From: JABFRJ01 sp963847145
GTDB lineage: Bacteria > Pseudomonadota > Alphaproteobacteria > Rhizobiales > Hyphomicrobiaceae
DNA length: 64,000 bases
Direction: 5' to 3'
Assembly (NCBI GenBank): GCA_963847145.1
Contig: CAWJYN010000002.1
Coordinates: 1 to 64,000 of the forward strand
Made by a program: the position numbers and the translations under genes. This document shows positions 48,922 through 56,481 of this stretch, in pieces. Under the pieces are notes generated by a model that saw nothing but the letters and a program-made list of their open reading frames with translations, did no database searches and was not told the origin of the DNA. Position 1 is the first letter of the stretch, and each line of letters starts with the position of its first letter.

Positions 48922-49695
48922 TCGGGCGCGCGTCTCGTTCATGTCGGCGGTCAGCTGCGCCGCGGGCATCCAGAGCAGGGATGCCGTGTAGACGCAATCG
49001 CCACCTTCCCAGAGTGAGAAGCCCGGTTCACGCAGCGTGTAGCCATACATGGCGAACAATGGGCTGGCAGCGATCTGATCGCTGACGACGCAGAAAGTCG
49101 TCTCGGTGCCGAACCGCCCCAGCGCATAGGCCCGCGAGATACGCGGCAGCAAAGCTGCAAGTTTGTTGCCGCGATGCTCAGGCGCGACCCAGAGGGCACC
49201 CGAATAGACAATCGTGCCCGTCAGCTGGGACGCCGACGGCGCCGCGAGTGAGACATGCGGATCGCGCCCCTGAGGCTCGGACGGCTGACCATAGATCAGG
49301 GAATGGTCGTCCACCACGTCCTTCAAGGAGCGTGCGCCGAGCCGGTAAATCCGGCCGCCTTGAGATGCCACAACCCGGCCGGCTGCGTTCCGCCCCAGCA
49401 GGCAATAGGAGTTGTCATCATCGAGTGGCGCGAACTTTGAATTCATCCACGGCGCCAAAAGAGGCCAAGAGATCTCATTGCGCCCTTGGAGCTCCCGGAG
49501 TTCGGCAGCCGGCGCAAAACTCAGCGAAATGCCAAATGATCGAACTGTCGCCTCCGCGGCCAGCAGAAAACGGCCGATATCAGCAATCGGTCCGTGATCG
49601 AGGCGCAGACTTTCCAGGAACGATGGAGGCCTGGGTTGCATGGCTTGACGCGGGGCGGCGGTGGACGCCGGCAAACTCTGTAAACGACTTCCCAT
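48853..49695 (-). CDS. GNAT-like protein of unknown function, 280 aa
   Basis: The C-terminal half contains IVYSGALWVAPEHRGNKLAA then LLPRISRAYALGRFGTE, which looks like motif A of a GNAT acetyltransferase, and later FAMYGYTLREPGFSLW. The N-terminal half is unrecognised. GAGGAG lies 8 bases before the ATG. The last 23 codons overlap the end of the convergent gene in antisense. The acetyltransferase call is tentative. Confidence 0.5.
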   Translation of the reverse strand: MGSRLQSLPASTAAPRQAMQPRPPSFLESLRLDHGPIADIGRFLLAAEATVRSFGISLSFAPAAELRELQGRNEISWPLLAPWMNSKFAPLDDDNSYCLLGRNAAGRVVASQGGRIYRLGARSLKDVVDDHSLIYGQPSEPQGRDPHVSLAAPSASQLTGTIVYSGALWVAPEHRGNKLAALLPRISRAYALGRFGTETTFCVVSDQIAASPLFAMYGYTLREPGFSLWEGGDCVYTASLLWMPAAQLTADMNETRARLTAQIDPAVRDGSRDDVLRAAG

Positions 49696-49966
49696 GACGC
49701 TATCTCCTCAGTGGTCTACTCCCGTCCGCTGCAGCAGAGGCCGCTGTGCGGCGTCGCATCTGAGAGCGCGGGCATTGCGCCGTAGCACCCGTGCAAATTT
49801 CGGACCTTGAATGAACCGAATCTCTGCAGTTGGCGGACGCCAAACGTTCGCCTTCCGGTTGCTAGGCGTCAAGCGCCGGTTGCAGAATCCACTGCAAAAC
49901 ACAAATGCGCGTGTTAACCATTGCCGCTGTGGCCTTGGTGTGGACGGCGCAGGAGGAGTGGATTTG

Positions 49967-50608
49967 CTAGAGTGTGCGCGGTGGGAGAACCGATGCCGCA
50001 GCGGCTGATCCTGAGCTATCGATCAGAAAGCGGATTGTCCGCGGCGCTGCCGCTGTACTGCCCATCACCTCGCGGCAGACAACCATTGTGAACGATGTTC
50101 GCGGTGCACCAACGTCCTGGCCGCCGTGCCGTGCGGTTGCGACGCCGCCACCCAGTTCCGCCATCGACTTCAGTTCAATAACTTCAAACACGTGCGTTAC
50201 GGCTGCCGTGGTGCCATCGGCAACCGCGGCTTTGGATGAGAGTGTGATGCGGTCTCCGAGGGCAACAGGCCCGGCCGTGCTCCCGGCGAGGTCATTGCGG
50301 CTGAGCCAGAAGCCCTCATCACCGACAACCGGCGCACGGGTGACGCGTGGTAGACCTGCATAACTATGCGCAGCGCCATCAGTCCCGTCCCAGGCTTGCA
50401 CAACACCCGCCAGATCGGCCTTCAAATGCTGCGTCGCCTCGCGCGTACCGACCCCGGCAACGAGTGCCAAAGCACTACAAGCGATCATCGCTAGCGCCCA
50501 TGGCCAAGCCGGTCGACGAACGGGCGCACTTGCTGCGTAAGGGTGCTGGGTGCTCACGCCGCGTTGATCACTCGGTGCGGCTGTCCCAGTAGCTGCCCGT
50601 CCGAACAT
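49967..50608 (-). CDS. Single-pass membrane protein, 213 aa
   Basis: A cytoplasmic stretch of about 35 residues is followed by one transmembrane helix (WPWALAMIACSALALVAGV) and a periplasmic part of about 150 residues. The outer part includes DEGFWLSRNDLAGSTAGPV and ends in a serine/alanine-rich tail. GGAGA lies before the ATG at 50608. I do not recognise the family. A larger upstream in-frame extension exists but is less likely. With the next gene it forms a minus-strand pair of membrane proteins. Confidence 0.6.
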   Translation of the reverse strand: MFGRAATGTAAPSDQRGVSTQHPYAASAPVRRPAWPWALAMIACSALALVAGVGTREATQHLKADLAGVVQAWDGTDGAAHSYAGLPRVTRAPVVGDEGFWLSRNDLAGSTAGPVALGDRITLSSKAAVADGTTAAVTHVFEVIELKSMAELGGGVATARHGGQDVGAPRTSFTMVVCREVMGSTAAAPRTIRFLIDSSGSAAAASVLPPRTL

Positions 50609-50790
50609 CGCAGGTCTCCGTCTTTGGAACTGGTCAGATGGATCTTCAGAAAGGCACTGCAAGTTGCGCCGTGCGTCGTGCATTGTGCCGACCGTCCAAA
50701 GCGCTGGCCGCTCATATATAGGGTCCAACGATGCGATATGGAAGAACGCCGCGCACACGTCATTGTGACGTGTGGCCGACCCCGCTCCGC

Positions 50791-51132
50791 TCACTCGGGC
50801 CGGGCCGCCTGCGGCGCTGGCGTGCTGGCGGCCGACGTGGCAACCTGGCGGACGTGCCGGGCCAGCGACAGGTTGAACGCCGTCAGGGCGCCGAAGGTCA
50901 GAGCCAGCAGCGCGGTGGCGCCGACATGCCAGTTGGCGAAGCGCGATAAAAAAGATGGTTCAGCCGCATAGCTCACTGTTGTTACCCAACCCAGTGTTTG
51001 ACCACTCGCTGCCTGGCTTTCCGTTACCGCGACGCAGGCTGCAACCAACCCAAACACCAGCACACCTATGGCAAAATCGGTTGCAGCGCGACGCATGGTC
51101 TCGGAGGTCGTCGGTTCGGTCGGGGTGGTCAT
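50791..51132 (-). CDS. Small two-helix membrane protein, 113 aa
   Basis: Two hydrophobic segments (FAIGVLVFGLVAACVAV and ATALLALTFGALTAFNLSL) flank a short loop. The tails are rich in Thr, Pro and Ala. AGGAG lies about 8 bases before the ATG at 51132. The family is unknown. It lies upstream of the 213-aa membrane protein, about 180 bases apart, on the same strand. Confidence 0.6.
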   Translation of the reverse strand: MTTPTEPTTSETMRRAATDFAIGVLVFGLVAACVAVTESQAASGQTLGWVTTVSYAAEPSFLSRFANWHVGATALLALTFGALTAFNLSLARHVRQVATSAASTPAPQAARPE

Positions 51133-51412
51133 TGGGGGGAACTCCTGCGGTCTGGACTGAGGTTTTATATGGCCGGCAGTGAGGGACTCATCGCCCGCCG
51201 GGTTTCGCTCAATCAACAAAGACAGTTTGACCCCGATGGGTTCGGAATGTGGCCATTCCTGTGCATTCGATGACTGGGGGATGAACCGCCCGGGATGTGT
51301 CTTCCCAACCACAAGGCCGCCAAACGAGCCCGGTCACAGGATTGCTCGCCTTCTGCGCGGGCGGGCGTTATGAATCGTCGCTATGTGCCATCACAATGAG
51401 TTGAGGGATGTC

Positions 51413-51535
51413 ATGACGGCATGCAGGGTTTTAGCCGCGCGTGTGCGCACGGATGCGGGCACTGATGTGGTCACGCGGCAGCTCCACTCTGCGGGCGTCG
51501 ATGTGTACCAAACCGGCGCAAAGGCTCGCCCATGA
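51413..51535 (+). CDS. Putative 40-aa leader protein coupled to the HAD gene
   Basis: The frame begins MTACRVLAARVRTDAG and closes YQTGAKARP before a TGA that overlaps the ATG of the phosphatase gene (ATGA). GAGGGA lies 7 bases before its start. The size, ribosome site and coupling support a real short gene, perhaps a leader that sets translation of the downstream gene. No family is recognised. Confidence 0.45.
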   Translation: MTACRVLAARVRTDAGTDVVTRQLHSAGVDVYQTGAKARP

Positions 51536-52236
51536 CCGCGGTGCGCCTAGGCCATCTGGTGGCGCCGCCCGCATTGATCATCCTCGATTTCGATGGGGTG
51601 GTAGCGGACAGTGAGCTTCTCGCCAATACGATCCTGGCCGAGTTTTTGACGGCGCAAGGCCTGCCGACGACGCCGGATCAGTCGATCGAGCGGTACATGG
51701 GGCGCCGCTGGGCTGATACCGAAGCACGTGTCGCGGAAGCCTTGGGCCGGTCATTGCCGGACAATTTTCAAGAGCAATACAGGGCCTTTGTGAATGGCCG
51801 CATCCGTGCCGGCGTGCAGCCCGTGCCAGGCGTCGCCGGCTTTCTTGCCCGCCATCGCTATCTCAAGTTCTGCGTCGCCTCGTCCAGTACGCCTGACTGG
51901 CTGATGCATGGTGTCGAGAAGTTTGGCCTTGCCGATGTTCTCGGTGACCGGTTGTTCAGCGCCACGGCGGTGACGAACGGAAAGCCGGCTCCTGACATCT
52001 TTCTGCATGCGGCTGAACGCATGGGTGTTGCGCCAGAACGCTGTGCGGTGCTGGAGGACAGCGTCGCCGGGGTCCAAGGGGGCGTTGCTGCCGGCATGAC
52101 AGTGCTCGGCTTTCTCGGTGGCGCACACATCCGTGCCGGCCACGGCGAGCAACTGGTGCAAGCCGGTGCTCATGCCCTTGCTGACACATATGCCGATGTG
52201 AGCGCGCATCTCGGCCTCAACGCCGGCGGCAGGTGA
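51532..52236 (+). CDS. HAD-superfamily phosphatase, beta-phosphoglucomutase-like
   Basis: 234 aa. Motif I is LIILDFDGVVADSELLANTI, motif II is FCVASSSTPDWL, motif III is TNGKPAPDIFLHAA and motif IV is CAVLEDSVAGVQGGVAAG, with the helical cap (QSIERYMGRRWADTEARV) between I and II. This is the HAD-IA group that dephosphorylates or isomerises small sugar phosphates. The substrate is unknown. The stop overlaps the GTG start of the aminotransferase gene, so the two probably serve one pathway. Confidence 0.85.
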   Translation: MTAVRLGHLVAPPALIILDFDGVVADSELLANTILAEFLTAQGLPTTPDQSIERYMGRRWADTEARVAEALGRSLPDNFQEQYRAFVNGRIRAGVQPVPGVAGFLARHRYLKFCVASSSTPDWLMHGVEKFGLADVLGDRLFSATAVTNGKPAPDIFLHAAERMGVAPERCAVLEDSVAGVQGGVAAGMTVLGFLGGAHIRAGHGEQLVQAGAHALADTYADVSAHLGLNAGGR

Positions 52237-53435
52237 TCATGCGCCACAGCCCGATCAACCCGGACCTCATCGATACAGCTACGCCGCCGATCCCCGAGGC
52301 GCGCGGCTGGCTTGCGGACTACAACGGCGAGCACGGCACGGCGATCAATCTTGCGCAGGCCGTACCGGGCGCACCGCCGCCGCCTGAAATGCTGGCGCGG
52401 CTTGGAGCGGCTGCCGCCGATCCGGCGATGGCGAGTTATGGCCCGATCACCGGCGATCCAGCACTGGTGGCAGCCTACGCGGCCGATGTGGCATCAGTGT
52501 ATGGAGCCGAGCCATCGCCGGCTGAGATCGCCATCACGTCTGGCTGCAACGAAGCATTCTTTGTGACTGTTCTGGCCTTGGCCAAGGCAGGCGAAGCGAT
52601 CATGCTGCCCGTGCCGTGGTACTTCAATCACGCCATGACTTTGCGCATGCTAGGGATTATGGCCATTCCGCTGCCGACCCATGCGGTGCGTGGTTTCGTT
52701 GCGGATCCGGCTGAAGCAGACGCGGCGTTGCGCGCGCATGCACGCGCCCACCCCCGCGTGTCGGTACGGGCACTGGTGCTGGTGACACCCAACAATCCGA
52801 CCGGCGCGATCGCCAGCCCGGAGGGAATAGCAGCGTTTGCTGCGCTGGCGCTGAGGCATCGATGCTGGCTGGTCCTGGACGAAACCTACCGCGACTTCCG
52901 GCCAGACCCGGCGACGTCGCCGCATGCGTTGTTCACCTCGCTGGAGGCGCGCGCGTCAACCATACAACTTTATAGTTTTTCGAAGGCTTACGCGGTTCCT
53001 GGCCACCGGGTCGGCGCGCTGATCGCTCCTGCGGCCGCCATGGCGCACATCGGCAAGGTGCTCGATTGCATCCAGATCTGTGCGCCCCGACCCGCCCAAG
53101 CAGCGGTGGCATGGGCGATCCCAGCCCTGCGGTCGTGGCGGTTGGACACGGCTAGGCAGGTGGCCGCCCGCGCACGCCTGTTTGCTCACAGCCTCGAGGC
53201 GGCACCCGGCTGGCAGATCGAGGCAATTGGCGCTTACTTTGCTTACGTGCGGCATCCATTTACGCATAGCCCCGCGGTTGATGTCGCGCGGCGGCTGGCG
53301 ATCGAAACAGGCGTGCTGGCGCTTCCCGGAAGCTACTTCGGGCCGGAACAGGAGGCTTATCTCCGGTTTGCCTATGCCAACACCGACGAGGCGGGTGCCG
53401 CGGCAACCGGCGCCCGTCTGGCGCGACTTGGGTAG
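52233..53435 (+). CDS. PLP-dependent aminotransferase, class I/II
   Basis: 400 aa. The PLP-binding lysine is Lys-251 in QLYSFSKAYAVPGHRVG. Other fold-type I marks are SYGPITGDPALVAAYAADV, AITSGCNEAFFVTVL, LVTPNNPTGAIASPEG and WLVLDETYRDFRPD. The start is GTG 52233 within the upstream stop, or ATG 52239 two codons on. The substrate amino acid cannot be told. Confidence 0.88.
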   Translation: MIMRHSPINPDLIDTATPPIPEARGWLADYNGEHGTAINLAQAVPGAPPPPEMLARLGAAAADPAMASYGPITGDPALVAAYAADVASVYGAEPSPAEIAITSGCNEAFFVTVLALAKAGEAIMLPVPWYFNHAMTLRMLGIMAIPLPTHAVRGFVADPAEADAALRAHARAHPRVSVRALVLVTPNNPTGAIASPEGIAAFAALALRHRCWLVLDETYRDFRPDPATSPHALFTSLEARASTIQLYSFSKAYAVPGHRVGALIAPAAAMAHIGKVLDCIQICAPRPAQAAVAWAIPALRSWRLDTARQVAARARLFAHSLEAAPGWQIEAIGAYFAYVRHPFTHSPAVDVARRLAIETGVLALPGSYFGPEQEAYLRFAYANTDEAGAAATGARLARLG

Positions 53436-53445
53436 CCTCGCTTAT

Positions 53446-53463
53446 CGTGGCTGTTGTGCCACG
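53446..53463 (+). terminator. Possible weak terminator after the aminotransferase gene
   Basis: A stem CGTGGC/GCCACG with a TGTTGT loop, 10 bases after the stop, without a U-run. The remaining gap to 53721 shows no gene and must contain the promoter of the srf-like operon. Confidence 0.3.
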
Positions 53464-53721
53464 CATGCAGAGCGGAGTGTCGGTCAGCAACCATCGCGGG
53501 TTGACGACGGCGTGCGCACGGCCAAACGTAAAAGGCGGCATTTTCCTTAATCGGGATATCGGGTTGCTGACAGCGATCGCGATACCCTAAGCTTACGGAA
53601 GGTGGCCTAGGCCGGACGCCGGGGGGCGTTAGCGGCTGATTGCCGACGTGGGTCCCGTTCCACGGGAGCAAACCAGCAGTTCCCAATCGCCTCAGCACAC
53701 GGGTTCCTTGCGAGGAGTTCG

Positions 53722-56478
53722 TTGCGCGCGCTTAGTGTTGGGTTAGTGTACGAGTACCGCCGCATGACACAGGGGGGGGCACGGTCTTTATTCGCGGGGG
53801 TTCTCCGCCTCGTCCCCTATTCCGGTATTCAATTCTGCGATGTGGCCGTACCGGCGGGCGTTGCAGCGGAGCTGGTGACGGAATTCATCGAAGAAATTTT
53901 TGAGTCCGACGGCGTTCCCCACCGCATCCTGTTACCGCTGGAAACCCGCCCCGACGCGCCGGTCGCGCCGCAGGCTGACAACGCTCAAGCAACGGCGCCC
54001 CAGCGCGTCGTCCACCCCGTGACCGGCCGGCCGGTCGATCCTGCTCGCATTCTCGAAATGGACGGCGTTGGTGCACTGTCGTACTTCGCGGCACGCTGGG
54101 TTCCGCTGCCGTATTTGCGTTTTATCGGCCGTGATGAACTCCAACGGCCCCGTTACGATAGCGGGCCGACCAATTGGGCCCGGGCCTGGATTGCGCCGGC
54201 TGCTGGGAATGCCGCAGCACAGTTCACGGTCACCCTCGCCTTCGACACAAATCTGGAGCGCCAGTCCCGCTTCGACGCGGCGGCCTATCTGGCGCCTAAC
54301 AACGACGACGCTGCGTTTGGGTCGACGTTCATCTGCGCTGAGACCGTCGATGATCTGGGGGCGCTGATTGGTGAGCCTTGGCTGCAGGCATGGCTGGCCG
54401 ATGGAGCGGCTCCTTCGAGTGAGGCGGGCGAGCCGGCAACGGCAGAGTTCCGCCATCGTCATATCGCGCAGTACCTGACCCTTCTGCGGTTGCTCGCCCG
54501 CGCCGGTATCATGCCGGAGGCGCGGTTCATCGACACCATCCAACGGCGGTTCCCGATCCGCACCACAGCTGTCGATCTGGTGCTCGACCTTGGGGACACC
54601 GAGACCACGGCCTTGCTTGTCGAAGTGCCGCCTGGTCATGCCGACCGCCCGGCCGGGGGCTTTGCTGAACCGCTGCGGCTGCGCGAACTTTCCTTCCCCA
54701 ATACCGTGCACGAGGGGCCGTTCCCGACCGCTGCCGAGTTCAACGGCCAGCCGTTTGGCGACGCGATGTTGTCACGTGACAGCGGACGCCATGATGCTTT
54801 TACATGGCCAAGCCTTGTCCGCATCGGCCACGAGGCGCGCCGGCTCTCCCTGCGCAACAATGGCACTGAGGGTGTCACCGGGCTGTCCAACCTGCGCTCG
54901 TTCCTCCTCGATGAAACGGTCAATGCTGGGCTTTGGCGCCAGAGTACCGATGACGCCATCGGCGCCGAGCATGGCCCCATGGTCTCGGGGCTGACGCTGG
55001 CGCATGTCGGCGAGAATGGCGCACTGCTTGGTGCTGAGCCTGCTGACGCGACGCTGCCACGTCTTGGCGCGCCGCGGCCAGCGATCCGGCCTCGGTTCTC
55101 GCGCGCGTCGATGATCGGCTTCTTTGCGGCCGAGTTGGTTTTGCATGCGCTGGCGCAGGCCAATGCCGCCAGCCCCCATGGCAACGGCAGTGGCGAAAAT
55201 GAAATGCGGGAACTGCGCCAGGTTGTCGTTCTGGCGCCAGCGACCCTGAGTGCGCGCGAGCGGGATGCTTTGCGGTTGCGCGTCGATGCCGGGATCGTAC
55301 TGGCGTGGCGCGGCCTCGGCTGGGACCGTGCGGCCGGGGTGCCGCGACGGCCGACGGTCGTGCTTGGCCTTGGTGGTGATGTCGGCAGCCAAGTCGCGTT
55401 TCTGCACGACGAAGTTAGCAGCAAGTACCAGGGCCGCTTTCTCGACCTGCTGCGCGTGTATCGCGGCGGTGATGGGGATGGCGTGGAAACGCTGCGCGTC
55501 GCCTCGGTTGACTTCGGCGCGCGCACAACCAGCCTGACGATTGTGGACTATACAGCGCTTGACGATCCCTTGGGCGCCAGCGCGTGGGAACCAACGATCA
55601 AGGTGGCGGAGCGGATGCCCGTCGGCACCGATGCGGCGGCGCAGGCTCTCATCTGGTCGATCGTCCTGCCGGCCATCGAGCGGCATTTGGAGGCCTCCGC
55701 TCTGAGGCCGGCGCGGCACTTTTTAGACGAGATCACCGGCCGCTCAACGACCAGCCTGCTGATCGACGATCCATACTTCACGCGCCGGTTCAATCGAAAA
55801 GTGCTGTGGCCTGCCGCGCGCGGCCTTTTTCTACTTGATGAACATGGCGCTCGCAGCACCGCTGATGGCAACCGGTCGGTGCGGCTTTCAACGCTCGTCG
55901 CGCTGGGTGGTGGGCGGCTCGATACGGCGGCGCAGGCGTTCGATGCAGCAGCGTTGCAAGCCGGCGCGCGGGACTTCGCGCTCGCCGATGCCGAGGTCCA
56001 ACTCCGGCGCGGTGAGATTGGACGTCTCATCGCCGCCGAGATGCAAGACGCCGTGACCCAGGTCAGCCGCGTTGTGGCTGCGCAGGCCTGCGACCTCTTG
56101 TTGCTGGCCGGCGAAGGGACGCGACTGCCCGCACTGCAAAGCGCCGTACTTGCAGCGCTTCCCGTTCCAGCAAGCCGCATCGTTGATCTCAACACACATG
56201 TGAACCGCAGTGCCTTGGAGGCGCTCGGTCCGGCAGGGCTACTGGCACCAGCGACCATGATGCCGGCCATTGCCGCCGCGCTTGATCGGCGCAATAGTCT
56301 CGAGGCCAGCGGGTTTGGCGCCCGCGCGCTGCGTCTGCTCGGGGCACCGGTGTCACCGGATCGTGAGTTTCCGCGCGTGCGCGCGCCGTCGTTGTCTGAG
56401 CCCGTTGCCGGTATGCTGCGCGTTTCTGCCATCGCCGCGGCACCAGCAGCCGCTCCCGTTCCCGGCAAGGGGGCGTAA
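53722..56478 (+). CDS. SrfB-like actin-fold ATPase
   Basis: 918 aa, close to the length of virulence factor SrfB. RLVPYSGIQFCDVAV near the N-terminus and VPLPYLRFIGRDELQRPRYD followed by PTNWARAWIAP are SrfB-like. Two phosphate-binding loops of the actin/Hsp70 fold are visible: DLGDTETTALLVE (289-) and DFGARTTSLTIVDY (597-). The adenosine motif LLAGEGTRLPALQS is near 794. No signal peptide. TTG 53722 has GAGGAG in front, and ATG 53764 is the alternative. A run of eight Gs at about 53,772 could hide an error. First gene of the operon. Confidence 0.72.
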   Translation: MRALSVGLVYEYRRMTQGGARSLFAGVLRLVPYSGIQFCDVAVPAGVAAELVTEFIEEIFESDGVPHRILLPLETRPDAPVAPQADNAQATAPQRVVHPVTGRPVDPARILEMDGVGALSYFAARWVPLPYLRFIGRDELQRPRYDSGPTNWARAWIAPAAGNAAAQFTVTLAFDTNLERQSRFDAAAYLAPNNDDAAFGSTFICAETVDDLGALIGEPWLQAWLADGAAPSSEAGEPATAEFRHRHIAQYLTLLRLLARAGIMPEARFIDTIQRRFPIRTTAVDLVLDLGDTETTALLVEVPPGHADRPAGGFAEPLRLRELSFPNTVHEGPFPTAAEFNGQPFGDAMLSRDSGRHDAFTWPSLVRIGHEARRLSLRNNGTEGVTGLSNLRSFLLDETVNAGLWRQSTDDAIGAEHGPMVSGLTLAHVGENGALLGAEPADATLPRLGAPRPAIRPRFSRASMIGFFAAELVLHALAQANAASPHGNGSGENEMRELRQVVVLAPATLSARERDALRLRVDAGIVLAWRGLGWDRAAGVPRRPTVVLGLGGDVGSQVAFLHDEVSSKYQGRFLDLLRVYRGGDGDGVETLRVASVDFGARTTSLTIVDYTALDDPLGASAWEPTIKVAERMPVGTDAAAQALIWSIVLPAIERHLEASALRPARHFLDEITGRSTTSLLIDDPYFTRRFNRKVLWPAARGLFLLDEHGARSTADGNRSVRLSTLVALGGGRLDTAAQAFDAAALQAGARDFALADAEVQLRRGEIGRLIAAEMQDAVTQVSRVVAAQACDLLLLAGEGTRLPALQSAVLAALPVPASRIVDLNTHVNRSALEALGPAGLLAPATMMPAIAAALDRRNSLEASGFGARALRLLGAPVSPDREFPRVRAPSLSEPVAGMLRVSAIAAAPAAAPVPGKGA

Positions 56479-56481
56479 CGC

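Noticed and set aside
49811..50008. 65-codon plus-strand frame
   Set aside because: It has no ribosome site and overlaps the end of the better supported minus-strand membrane protein gene.
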